From positions 1 through 47,725 of the forward strand of contig USDJ01000009.1 in the NCBI GenBank assembly GCA_900553395.1: a DNA stretch of 47,725 bases, in the 5' to 3' direction. The notes below the pieces were generated by a model. It was not told the origin of the DNA. It saw nothing but the letters and a program-made list of their open reading frames with translations, and ran no database searches. The translations under genes were made by a program, and so were the position numbers. Numbering within the stretch: the stretch's first letter is position 1; each line of letters starts with the position of its first letter. Positions 1 to 6,858 of the stretch are shown here, piece by piece. Source of the stretch: an uncultured Mycoplasmatota bacterium (lineage in GTDB: Bacteria; Bacillota_I; Bacilli_A; RF39; UBA660).

Positions 1-1
1 T

Positions 2-895
2 CCAAACACTATTAATGGTAAAACTGTAGTTGCTATAGGTGAACACGCGTTTCAAGCCCGCGTTCATACGGCACATGGCATATTTGAGTTTTATGGTATG
101 GGACTGACTAGTGTCGTTATACCAAAAGGTGTAGCAAGTATAGGAAATGATGCATTTTCTGGTAATAAATTAACAAGTATCAAGATACCGAGTAGTGTAA
201 CAACTATAGGCGATTCTGCATTTTCTGGTAATAAATTAACAAGTGTAACAATCCCGACTACTGTGACAACTATTGGATCAAGTGTATTTAACAATAATCA
301 GTTGCCAGAAAACCAAGCATTTATATATAAGAGAAATAAAGATGGCAGTGTAGATAAGACTGAATTAGTTAGTTATGGTGGAAAGAAAAGGGACAATGTT
401 GTGATACCAAACAATGTAAAGATTATAAGTGACTTTGCATTTGCTAGTAATCAATTAACGAGTGTGACGATTCCATCAAGTGTGACAACCATAGGAACGA
501 GTGCATTTGCTAATAATAAATTAACGAACGTAGAAATAATGGACGGTGTAACAAACATAGGAAGTTATGCGTTTCGTGGCAATCAATTAACAAGTGTAAC
601 AATTCCATCGAGTACAGCGGTTATAGAAAATTACGCATTTGATCGTAATCAATTAGTAAATGTTGTAATTTCTGAAGGTGTAGCAAATATAGGGGCCTAT
701 GCATTTTCTAATAACAAGATAACAAGTGTAATAATCCCGTCAAGTTTAAAAATTCTAGGCAATTATGTGTTTGCTAACAATCAATTAGAAAGTGTAATAG
801 TAAAGGGAAAAAGTTCTAAAAGTCAATTTGAATCTTATGGTTCGAGTGTATTTGGTTGGACTTATGATGATTCAAATATAATATTTGAACCATAA
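2..895 (+). CDS. BspA-type leucine-rich-repeat (LRR_5) protein, 5' end outside the window
   Basis: The frame is open from base 2 to a TAA at 893-895, so the gene begins upstream of the window. The visible part has about ten repeats of roughly 22-23 residues of the form LTSVTIPSSVTTIG followed by xxAFxxNx, the hallmark of BspA/LRR_5 proteins, which in known cases sit on the cell surface and bind host or matrix ligands. A 27-residue segment without repeats (from FIYKRNKDGS to SYGGKKRDN) interrupts the array after repeat three. The tail SSVFGWTYDDSNIIF resembles the tail of the LRR-bearing prepilin at 36466-37344, so the missing N-terminus could be a prepilin signal or an ordinary secretion signal. 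An ATG at 98 lies inside a repeat and is not the start. Product class is firm; anchoring is unknown. Confidence 0.85.
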   Translation, partial: PNTINGKTVVAIGEHAFQARVHTAHGIFEFYGMGLTSVVIPKGVASIGNDAFSGNKLTSIKIPSSVTTIGDSAFSGNKLTSVTIPTTVTTIGSSVFNNNQLPENQAFIYKRNKDGSVDKTELVSYGGKKRDNVVIPNNVKIISDFAFASNQLTSVTIPSSVTTIGTSAFANNKLTNVEIMDGVTNIGSYAFRGNQLTSVTIPSSTAVIENYAFDRNQLVNVVISEGVANIGAYAFSNNKITSVIIPSSLKILGNYVFANNQLESVIVKGKSSKSQFESYGSSVFGWTYDDSNIIFEP

Positions 896-978
896 AAGAG
901 TAAAGGCTATAACTTGCCATTTATATAGTGGATATTATAAACTCGGTTATTATTAAAATATGAAGTTTGTTTTAAAAC

Positions 979-1043
979 AAAGCGCAATAATTAATTGTTT
1001 AAATTATATGAAGCGTGATAAATAGTTTATTGCGCTTTTTTTA
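979..1043 (+). terminator. Intrinsic terminator with an unusually long loop
   Basis: Bases 979-990 pair perfectly with 1027-1038 (12 bp, AAAGCGCAATAA with TTATTGCGCTTT) and a run of Ts follows. The 36-base loop is long for a simple terminator. It ends the LRR gene. Confidence 0.75.
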
Positions 1044-1054
1044 TGTTTAACTAT

Positions 1055-1083
1055 TTGATTTTAATTGATTTTTATTGTATAAT
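1055..1083 (+). promoter_or_regulatory. Promoter for the kinase-like gene
   Basis: TTGATT (1055-1060) and TATAAT (1078-1083) are separated by 17 bases, a sigma-A type arrangement 27 bases upstream of the start codon at 1110. Confidence 0.6.
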
Positions 1084-1109
1084 ATGCTTAATTTTTGAGG
1101 GGGAATATT

Positions 1110-1850
1110 ATGTATAAGTTAGAAAGTAGGCCATATTCTATAGAAGATGGTGTAATAATTTTTAAAGATAAAAACTTCTGCGAACGAACATTACCACAAA
1201 TTGGTCAAGGTTCAAAAAGTGATGTTTATAAATTTAGGGTAGATGGAAAGTTTTACGCTTTAAAGATATTTAATTCACTTTATAGTCCTGACATAGAAAA
1301 TTTTAAGCGAAAAATGAAAATAGATATTCCATCATATGTACAACCTTTAATGTTATCTTATTTCCGTGATACATTTAATGGTTATTTGATGCTTTTATGT
1401 AATGGAAAAGATTTAGAAAAAAGAAAATTAGATATTACTTTGGAAGAATTCTATCGAAGTTTTTTGACTTTAAGTAGTGATACTGATAAATTGACTTCAT
1501 CAGGATATACGATATATGACGCTTTTATATCTAATATTATGTATGATAATGGATTTAAAATGATAGATATAGACGATTATCCATTTGGAGAACAAGATAG
1601 GGAAAAGTTGAATGAAATAAGATTAAATAGATCTCTTTTAGATATATTTTTAAAAACTACAAGACTTGGTTTACTATTTGTAGATGTTGTAGAACTTACT
1701 AAATTAAAATCCTTATGTGAATCTGGTAGTATCACTTTTCAAGAGTTTTATGAAATTATTTTATCCAAAATATTAAACGATGTTGATCCTAACGTAACAA
1801 AATTACCAGAATTAGGAAAAGTCCTTTCAAAAAAATATAGAAATTATTAA
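1110..1850 (+). CDS. Protein-kinase-fold protein of unknown target
   Basis: 246 residues from an ATG at 1110 preceded by GAGGGGG; a TTG at 1095 lies within or before this ribosome site and is less likely. Kinase landmarks in order: a glycine-rich loop IGQGSKSDVY (31-40), a VAIK-like lysine in YALKIF (Lys52), a catalytic-loop pattern with Asp137 and Asn142 in YDAFISNIMY, and a metal-binding segment MIDIDDY (Asp153/155) in place of DFG. This spacing fits a small eukaryotic-like or aminoglycoside-type kinase that may be active. There is no transmembrane segment or PASTA domain, so it is not the PrkC family. It stands alone between two terminators. Substrate unknown. A second, dissimilar kinase-like gene lies at 15458-16671. 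Confidence 0.8.
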   Translation: MYKLESRPYSIEDGVIIFKDKNFCERTLPQIGQGSKSDVYKFRVDGKFYALKIFNSLYSPDIENFKRKMKIDIPSYVQPLMLSYFRDTFNGYLMLLCNGKDLEKRKLDITLEEFYRSFLTLSSDTDKLTSSGYTIYDAFISNIMYDNGFKMIDIDDYPFGEQDREKLNEIRLNRSLLDIFLKTTRLGLLFVDVVELTKLKSLCESGSITFQEFYEIILSKILNDVDPNVTKLPELGKVLSKKYRNY

Positions 1851-1862
1851 AAAAAGTATACT

Positions 1863-1905
1863 AAAAGCCATTAGTTGTGATATAATACTAATGGCTTTTT
1901 AAATT
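1863..1905 (+). terminator. Intrinsic terminator after the kinase-like gene
   Basis: A 13-bp perfect stem (1863-1875 with 1887-1899) with an 11-base loop and a T run. The loop itself contains an extended -10 box (see 1878-1886). Confidence 0.85.
1878..1886 (+). promoter_or_regulatory. Extended -10 promoter element for rpsB, inside a terminator loop
   Basis: TGATATAAT matches the extended -10 consensus exactly; no good -35 is visible 17 bases upstream. A start near 1893 would give a leader of about 100 bases for rpsB. Confidence 0.5.
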
Positions 1906-1907
1906 AC

Positions 1908-1966
1908 ACATCTATGGATTTATATGTCTAGTGCCTTATGGTGATGTATAAAGTAGATATAGATGG
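1908..1966 (+). promoter_or_regulatory. Candidate rpsB leader structure
   Basis: Bases 1909-1915 (CATCTAT) pair with 1959-1965 (ATAGATG), closing a 43-base interior that can form a second short stem. Ribosomal protein S2 genes are commonly self-regulated through leader RNA, so this may be an S2-binding leader; that is inference from position and pairing only. Confidence 0.3.
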
Positions 1967-1993
1967 AGGACTTAACGAAAGGGAGGAATATAT

Positions 1994-3043
1994 ATGACAG
2001 TTGTGTCTATGAATTATTTATTAGAAGCTGGTGTTCATTTTGGTCATCAAACAAAAAGATGGAATCCAAAAATGAAAGAATATATTTTTACATCTCGTGA
2101 TGATATTTATATTATTGACTTACAAAAAACAGCAAAGAAAATCGAAGAAGCTTATCAAGCATTACTTGAAATAGCTAAAAATGGTGGAAAAACTATTTTT
2201 GTAGGAACTAGAAAGCAAGCTCAAGAAGCTACAAAAGAAGAAGCTATTAAGAGTGACTCTTACTATGTTACTGAAAGATGGTTAGGTGGAACACTTACAA
2301 ATTTTAAAACTATTAGAAATAGAGTAAAAAGATTAGAAGCTATAGAAAAAATGGAAGAAAATGGTACATTTGATTTATTACCAAAGAAAGAAGTAATTGG
2401 ATTAAAGAAAGAATATGCTAAATTAAATAAACTTCTTTGTGGAATAAGAGGAATGGATAAATTACCTCAAGCTATGTTTATAGTAGATCCATCTAAAGAA
2501 GAAATAGCTATTCGTGAAGCAAGAAAATTAAATATACCAGTATTTGGTATAGTTGATACTAACTGTGATCCAGATATGGTTGATTACGTAATACCTGCTA
2601 ATGACGATGCAATTCGTGCAGTTAAATTAATTATTGGTGTTATGAATAATGCTATACTTGAAGCTAATGGTGGAAAAATAACAGATTATGTAAGTGATAA
2701 GACTGATGAAAATGGTACTGATATTATGAAGAAAGCTGTTGAATCTGTAAAAAGAAAAGAAGACAGAAAATCAACTGAAAAACCATTCGATAAACATAAA
2801 AAAGTTTTTGATAAGAAAAAATCATCAAATAGACCAGAAAGAGAAGTAAAAGTAGAAGAAGCTAAAAAAGAAGACAAAGCTTCAAAAGCCGAAGCAAAAG
2901 AAGAAACTGGAATAGAAAAAGCCTCAGTTAAAGAAGATTTAACTGATAAGACAGTTGCAGAATTAAGAGAACTTGCTAAAGCTAAAGAGGTTAAAGGTTA
3001 TTCTACAATGAAAAAAGCTGAATTATTAGAAGCTTTAAAATAG
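1994..3043 (+). CDS. rpsB: 30S ribosomal protein S2 with a C-terminal Rho-N-like domain
   Basis: 349 residues; ATG follows GGGAGGAA. The first about 230 residues are a standard S2 (MNYLLEAGVHFGHQTKRWNP, FVGTRKQAQ, ERWLGGTLTNF, NIPVFGIVDTNCDPD), which joins the small subunit near S1 and the Shine-Dalgarno region. About 115 extra residues follow: a lysine/glutamate-rich linker, then residues about 315-349, starting LTDKTVAELRELAKAKEV and ending MKKAELLEALK, which match the Rho N-terminal/SAP-like nucleic-acid-binding helix pattern. Usual S2 length is 230-260. The tail may add RNA contact or replace part of S1 function; that is inference. tsf follows 55 bases downstream as in most bacteria. Confidence 0.97.
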   Translation: MTVVSMNYLLEAGVHFGHQTKRWNPKMKEYIFTSRDDIYIIDLQKTAKKIEEAYQALLEIAKNGGKTIFVGTRKQAQEATKEEAIKSDSYYVTERWLGGTLTNFKTIRNRVKRLEAIEKMEENGTFDLLPKKEVIGLKKEYAKLNKLLCGIRGMDKLPQAMFIVDPSKEEIAIREARKLNIPVFGIVDTNCDPDMVDYVIPANDDAIRAVKLIIGVMNNAILEANGGKITDYVSDKTDENGTDIMKKAVESVKRKEDRKSTEKPFDKHKKVFDKKKSSNRPEREVKVEEAKKEDKASKAEAKEETGIEKASVKEDLTDKTVAELRELAKAKEVKGYSTMKKAELLEALK

Positions 3044-3047
3044 ATGG

Positions 3048-3071
3048 AAAAGATGATTTATATCATCTTTT
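3048..3071 (+). promoter_or_regulatory. Hairpin between rpsB and tsf
   Basis: AAAAGATGAT (3048-3057) pairs with ATCATCTTTT (3062-3071), loop TTAT. No real T run follows, so it is more likely an RNA-processing or partial-attenuation hairpin than a full terminator. Confidence 0.5.
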
Positions 3072-3098
3072 AATTTTAAAAATATAAAGGAGGATTTT

Positions 3099-3977
3099 AT
3101 GATTACTGCTAGTTTAGTAAAAGAATTAAGAGAAAAAACTGGAGCTGGAATGCTTGATTGCAAGAAGGCATTAGAAGCTAATAATGGAGATATAAATGCT
3201 TCAATTGATTGGCTAAGAGAAAAAGGAATTTCAAAGGCAGCAAAAAAAGCTGATAGAATTGCTGCAGAAGGTGTTGCAGCTATACTTATAAAGGGTAATA
3301 AAGCAGTTATAATAGAAGTTAATTCTGAAACAGATTTCGTTGCTAAAAATGAGAAATTCACAGATATGGTAAACGAAATTTTATCTGTTGTTATTGAGTC
3401 TAATGCAACAACACTTGAAGAGGTTTTAAAGCTTTCTACAAGTGAAGGAACTGTAGAAGATCTAATTACTGCTAGAACAGCAACTATAGGTGAGAAATTA
3501 TCATTAAGAAGAGTAGAAGTAGTTACTAAGAAAGATTCTGAATCATTCGGCGACTATATACATATGGGTGGTAAGATAGCAGTTCTTACTGTTGTTGATG
3601 GTGCAGATAGTGCAACAGCTAAAGATGTAGCAATGCATGCTGCTGCAATGAAGCCACTTTATGTTAAATCTAGTGAAGTTCCAACAGATGTTCTTGATAA
3701 AGAAAAAGAAATCATGAGAGAACAATTATTAAATGAAGGAAAGCCTGAAGATAAAATCGAAAATATTTTAGTTGGTAAAGTTAAAAAATATTATGAAGAT
3801 GTATGCTTAGAGAATCAAATATTTGTTAAGGCTGTAAATAAAGAAACAGTTGCAGAATTCGTTAAAAACAATGGTGGAACAATTACTAGTATGATTCGCT
3901 TTGAAGTAGGCGAAGGAATGCAAAAACGTGAAGAGAATTTTGCAGAAGAAGTAGCAAAACAAATGCAAGGAAAATAA
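3099..3977 (+). CDS. tsf: Translation elongation factor Ts
   Basis: 292 residues; ATG after AAAGGAGG. EF-Ts is the GDP-GTP exchange factor for EF-Tu. The N-terminal UBA-like part contains the signature LREKTGAGMLDCKKAL and is followed by the core with EVNSETDFVAKNEKF (the TDFV motif that inserts into EF-Tu) and the dimerisation domain. The length is normal for Firmicutes. It sits after rpsB and is probably co-transcribed through the intergenic hairpin. The stop codon lies in the loop of the terminator. Confidence 0.98.
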   Translation: MITASLVKELREKTGAGMLDCKKALEANNGDINASIDWLREKGISKAAKKADRIAAEGVAAILIKGNKAVIIEVNSETDFVAKNEKFTDMVNEILSVVIESNATTLEEVLKLSTSEGTVEDLITARTATIGEKLSLRRVEVVTKKDSESFGDYIHMGGKIAVLTVVDGADSATAKDVAMHAAAMKPLYVKSSEVPTDVLDKEKEIMREQLLNEGKPEDKIENILVGKVKKYYEDVCLENQIFVKAVNKETVAEFVKNNGGTITSMIRFEVGEGMQKREENFAEEVAKQMQGK

Positions 3978-3991
3978 TCCTTGCTTTTTTT
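3965..3991 (+). terminator. tsf terminator
   Basis: GCAAGGA (3965-3971) pairs with TCCTTGC (3978-3984) and is followed by seven Ts. The loop AAATAA contains the tsf stop codon. Confidence 0.85.
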
Positions 3992-4020
3992 AAAAAGTCT
4001 TAATTTTTTGTAATTAAGAC
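3992..4020 (-). terminator. Terminator of the YigZ gene
   Basis: GTCTTAAT (3996-4003) pairs with ATTAAGAC (4013-4020); read on the minus strand a T run follows. It overlaps the end of the reverse-strand gene. Confidence 0.65.
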
Positions 4021-4590
4021 TTTATCTTTTAATGATAAATGAATAGCTATTTTTTCCAGTTCAGATACAAAATTTAATTCATCTTTACTGAGATAAAAGC
4101 TATATATAACATTATTATCATAATTCTTGTTAATTATTTCTTTTCCATTTAATAAGTAGTCAACTAATTTTATTTGGTCGTGTTTAAATTCAAGCTCTAC
4201 CAAATATCCTTCAGTTAATTCAACTATATTAGCTTTATTTAATGCCTCGATAACTGAATTAGAATAAGCTCTTAAAAGTCCTCCAGCGCCAAGTTTAATG
4301 CCACCGAAGTATCGTATAACTATGGCTAATACATTTGTTAAATTGTTCTTTTTTAAAACATTTAATATAGGAATTCCAGCAGTTTTACTTGGCTCTCCAT
4401 CATCAGAGCATTTTTCTATTTCACTCAATATATAGCCATAACAAATATGTGTTGCGTCTTGATATTCTGATTTAATACTATTTAGTATATTATTAATTTC
4501 TTCTATGCTGTCAGCTCTATATAGTTTAGTTATAAATTTTGACTTTTTTAAGATAATAGTGTTATCTATATTTTTATCTATTGAATACAT
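4000..4590 (-). CDS. YigZ/IMPACT family protein (UPF0029)
   Basis: 196 residues on the minus strand; ATG preceded by AGGTGAC. The N-terminal UPF0029 domain shows the family signatures CSDDGEPSKTAGIPIL and VIRYFGGIKLGAGGLLRAYS; the C-terminal part corresponds to DUF1949. The family relates to eukaryotic IMPACT/YIH1, which modulates GCN2; in bacteria its role is unsettled (proposed in translation stress or, for E. coli YigZ, as a peptidase or RNA-binding factor). Single gene, convergent with tsf. Family assignment firm, function unknown. Confidence 0.93.
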   Translation of the reverse strand: MYSIDKNIDNTIILKKSKFITKLYRADSIEEINNILNSIKSEYQDATHICYGYILSEIEKCSDDGEPSKTAGIPILNVLKKNNLTNVLAIVIRYFGGIKLGAGGLLRAYSNSVIEALNKANIVELTEGYLVELEFKHDQIKLVDYLLNGKEIINKNYDNNVIYSFYLSKDELNFVSELEKIAIHLSLKDKVLITKN

Positions 4591-4686
4591 AATGTCACCT
4601 ATAAAGATTATATATTAAAAGATTTATTAAATCAAATATAAGATAAAAATACTTAACGTAAACTTTAAGAAGTATTAAAAAAAATC

Positions 4687-4716
4687 TTGCTATTATTTAT
4701 TAAACTTTGATAGAAT
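4687..4716 (+). promoter_or_regulatory. Promoter for the thioester adhesin
   Basis: TTGCTA (4687-4692) and TAGAAT (4711-4716), 18 bases apart, 22 bases upstream of the start codon. Confidence 0.45.
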
Positions 4717-4738
4717 ATATATGAATAGGAGAATACAA

Positions 4739-6073
4739 ATGAAGAAATATTTATACATAACATTTTTTTGCTTATTTAGTTTATTATTTACGCTTAATGT
4801 AAAGGGTGCCTCAAGCCTTCCAGATACTATTGTTTTAGGCAGAGATCAGACAGCAATATGGTATACAGATGAAAGTGGTAACCAGCACGACTATTATTTT
4901 AAGTATACTGATGTGGATGGGAAAACATATTTAGTATTTTGTTTAGGCTCAAGAACATCATCATCAGCTTTTACTGGTAGAACTTATACTAAAAAGGCGT
5001 GGGATAATGATAAATATGGTGCAGGTGTTGCTTATATAATAAAAAATGGAGTAGGAGCAGATGCTTTAAAAGCAAACTGGTCTTCATCAGACACTCGTCA
5101 TAGAGCAACTCAATTTGCAATTTGGAAATACTTAAATGATGTAGGCGTGTATCCAGATACAACACCTAGTTATGTAATAAGTCAAATGAGTACTAATTGT
5201 GGTGATAAATCTTGCTCAGATTTTGCGAATGACTTAGTTAGTGGTGCTAAACAATATGCAGATCTTTATGAACAAAAATTTATGTCATCTGATACTAATA
5301 GAGAAATATTTGGATTTAATATCAAAGCATTAGAATTTACTCAAGATGGGGAATACTATGTTTCTAATAAGATAAAGGCTGTTGATAAATATGGCTATTT
5401 AGATCAATCTAGTATTAAGGTAGAAATAATTAAATCTCCAAAGGATTCTGTAATTGAAGGTAACAATAATGATGGTTATACTGTAAAAGTTCCTGTTGCA
5501 AGTATAACTCGTGAAGATAGTACTGTTTCAATAAAAATAAGCGGAACTGTAACTATGTCTTGGGCACAAATGTACTATTTAAGTGAAAATAATGCTCAAA
5601 CATTGGTACCATCATTACTATTAGATAAAAATTTATCTGCATATAAGAATTTTGAATATGAATTTACCTCAGTTGAATTTAGTAAACAAGACGCAACCAC
5701 TGGAAAAGAATTACCTGGTGCTACTCTTCAAATACTTGATTCAAATAAAGAAGAGATAAAAGATAAAGATGGAAATGTTTTATATAAATGGATATCAACA
5801 GATAAGCCTCACACAATAATAAATTTACCAGACGGTAAATATTACTTAAAAGAAGTTATTGCTCCAGAAGGATATGAATTAACTGAGACTTTGATAGAAT
5901 TTGAAGTAAAAGATGGAAAATTAACAGAACCAGTTGTTATGAAAAATGAAGTTACTAAAGTACCAGTTCCAGATACAGGTAAAAATTTATTTTTACCATT
6001 AATAGCTATTGGCATGGTTTTTATATTTTCTGGTATTGGATTATTTATATATTATAAAAAAGAAAACAGCTAA
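4739..6073 (+). CDS. Cell-wall-anchored thioester (TQXA) adhesin with a SpaA/Cna-B domain
   Basis: 444 residues from the ATG at 4739 (after TAGGAG); an upstream ATG at 4721 overlaps the ribosome site. Order of parts: signal peptide (about 1-24), thioester domain (about 25-200) with the reactive pair Cys68 (VFCLG) and Gln125 in RATQFAIW, the TQXA motif; a middle beta-domain; a SpaA/Cna-B prealbumin-like domain (about 315-410) with FSKQDATTGKELPGA, catalytic-type glutamate in LKEVIAPEGY and KNEV; then a sorting signal VPDTG, a hydrophobic helix and a lysine tail KKENS. Thioester domains in Gram-positive adhesins attach covalently to host amines; SpaA domains form intramolecular isopeptide bonds. 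The sorting motif departs from LPXTG. No sortase is encoded in this window. Confidence 0.92.
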   Translation: MKKYLYITFFCLFSLLFTLNVKGASSLPDTIVLGRDQTAIWYTDESGNQHDYYFKYTDVDGKTYLVFCLGSRTSSSAFTGRTYTKKAWDNDKYGAGVAYIIKNGVGADALKANWSSSDTRHRATQFAIWKYLNDVGVYPDTTPSYVISQMSTNCGDKSCSDFANDLVSGAKQYADLYEQKFMSSDTNREIFGFNIKALEFTQDGEYYVSNKIKAVDKYGYLDQSSIKVEIIKSPKDSVIEGNNNDGYTVKVPVASITREDSTVSIKISGTVTMSWAQMYYLSENNAQTLVPSLLLDKNLSAYKNFEYEFTSVEFSKQDATTGKELPGATLQILDSNKEEIKDKDGNVLYKWISTDKPHTIINLPDGKYYLKEVIAPEGYELTETLIEFEVKDGKLTEPVVMKNEVTKVPVPDTGKNLFLPLIAIGMVFIFSGIGLFIYYKKENS

Positions 6074-6099
6074 AAAGAAACAATATTGTTTCTTTTTTT
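6072..6099 (+). terminator. Terminator after the adhesin gene
   Basis: AAAAAGAAACAA (6072-6083) pairs with its complement ending at 6097, continuing into a T run; the GAAACAATATTGTTTC core is palindromic. Confidence 0.8.
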
Positions 6100-6135
6100 C
6101 ATTATAATAAATTATAATAAACTAAAGTTTTAGTA

Positions 6136-6164
6136 TTGACAAAACAAAAAAACTCATCTATAAT
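6136..6164 (+). promoter_or_regulatory. Consensus promoter of the T-box operon
   Basis: TTGACA (6136-6141) and TATAAT (6159-6164) with exactly 17 bases between: a perfect sigma-A promoter. Transcription should begin near 6171. Confidence 0.9.
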
Positions 6165-6170
6165 TAGTAC

Positions 6171-6430
6171 ATAAGCTTTGAGAAGTTAAAAGCCAAGATG
6201 TGAGAGAAGTAGTAATAGATACTGTTTCAAGAGAGTTAGATAAGGTGTGAGCTAATATCAAGTCTATTATGAATAACACTCATTAAGCTACTAGTTTGAA
6301 TTAAGTAAAATTAGTCGGGTGTAATCCGTTATTAATTGCACGGTTTGTTGGAACCGGTAAAGTGGTCATTTTTGACAAGTTGGGTGGCACCGCGGAATAG
6401 TTCGTCCCAATCAGGCGAATTACTATTTGT
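6171..6430 (+). ncRNA. T-box riboswitch, asparagine specific
   Basis: The leader ends with the near-universal T-box GGGTGGCACCGCGG (6382-6395). The acceptor-pairing bases TGGC (6385-6388) suit a tRNA ending GCCA, as the nearby tRNA-Asn does. In stem I the sequence GAATAACA places AAC (6275-6277) as specifier codon, matching anticodon GUU. A terminator can form from AATAGTTCGTCC (about 6396-6407) with 6414-6427, competing with the T-box antiterminator; its T tract (TTTGTTTAT) is weak. Known mechanism: uncharged tRNA stabilises the antiterminator and turns on the genes. The downstream cargo (tRNA-Asn, gatCAB, asnS) fits asparagine starvation control. Confidence 0.93.
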
Positions 6431-6436
6431 TTATAT

Positions 6437-6512
6437 GCTCAATTAGCTCAGTCGGTAGAGCGCACGGCTGTTAACCGTTAGGTCGTAGGTTCGAGTCCTA
6501 CAAGAGGCGCCA
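6437..6512 (+). tRNA. tRNA-Asn(GUU) with an irregular acceptor stem
   Basis: 76 bases including an encoded CCA (6510-6512). D arm GCTC/GAGC, anticodon loop CTGTTAA (GUU, Asn), T arm GTAGG/CCTAC with loop TTCGAGT, discriminator G73. The acceptor stem is odd: 5' GCTCAAT against 3' AAGAGGC pairs only at positions 1-72, 2-71, 3-70 (G-U) and 7-66, with three mismatches in a row (4-69, 5-68, 6-67). The first pair of the anticodon stem (C27-U43) is also lost. The 3' half looks like a normal tRNA-Asn whose 5' strand would read GCCTCTT. It lies directly after the T-box terminator, inside the operon. It may be a degenerate or chimeric copy, or a local sequence error. Confidence 0.7.
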
Positions 6513-6523
6513 TTTAAAATAGT

Positions 6524-6547
6524 AACAAGTCTTACGACTTGTTTTTT
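6524..6547 (+). terminator. Terminator between tRNA-Asn and gatC
   Basis: AACAAGTC (6524-6531) pairs with GACTTGTT (6536-6543), loop TTAC, followed by a T run. It would end the tRNA transcript and make gatC onward depend on readthrough. Confidence 0.75.
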
Positions 6548-6567
6548 GTTTATAAAAGGAGGAATAT

Positions 6568-6858
6568 ATGATAACCAAAGAGAAGTTAAAAGATTATGCT
6601 GCCAAGCTTATGTTTGATATGGATGATGCTGGATATGAAAGAACACTAAAGGAATTTGAAACAGTAGAAAAACATATGGAATTGATAGGTGCGATGGAAG
6701 GTATAGAAAATGTAGAACCTATGACATTTCCTTATGTTATTTATCATGCGAGCTTAAGAGAAGATGAAGCAAAAGAATGTTTGACTTGCGATGAAGTTTT
6801 AGCAAATGCAAAAGAGACTAAAGCAGATCAAGTAAAAGTGCCAAGGGTGGTGGGATAA
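6568..6858 (+). CDS. gatC: Asp-tRNA(Asn)/Glu-tRNA(Gln) amidotransferase subunit C
   Basis: 96 residues; ATG after AAAGGAGGAA. GatC is the small helical belt that wraps and stabilises GatA on GatB. The C-terminal half carries the family pattern with NVEPMTFPY and REDE, and the usual length is 90-100. Its stop overlaps the gatA start by one base (TAATG), so gatC and gatA are translationally coupled. The operon is under the T-box upstream. Because AsnRS is encoded in the same operon, the complex may serve mainly for Gln-tRNA formation; this is inference. Confidence 0.93.
   Translation: MITKEKLKDYAAKLMFDMDDAGYERTLKEFETVEKHMELIGAMEGIENVEPMTFPYVIYHASLREDEAKECLTCDEVLANAKETKADQVKVPRVVG

Noticed and set aside
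98..880. Regular repeats that could suggest a CRISPR array
   Set aside because: The repeats are in frame, degenerate and encode LRR_5 units; there are no unique spacers or cas genes.
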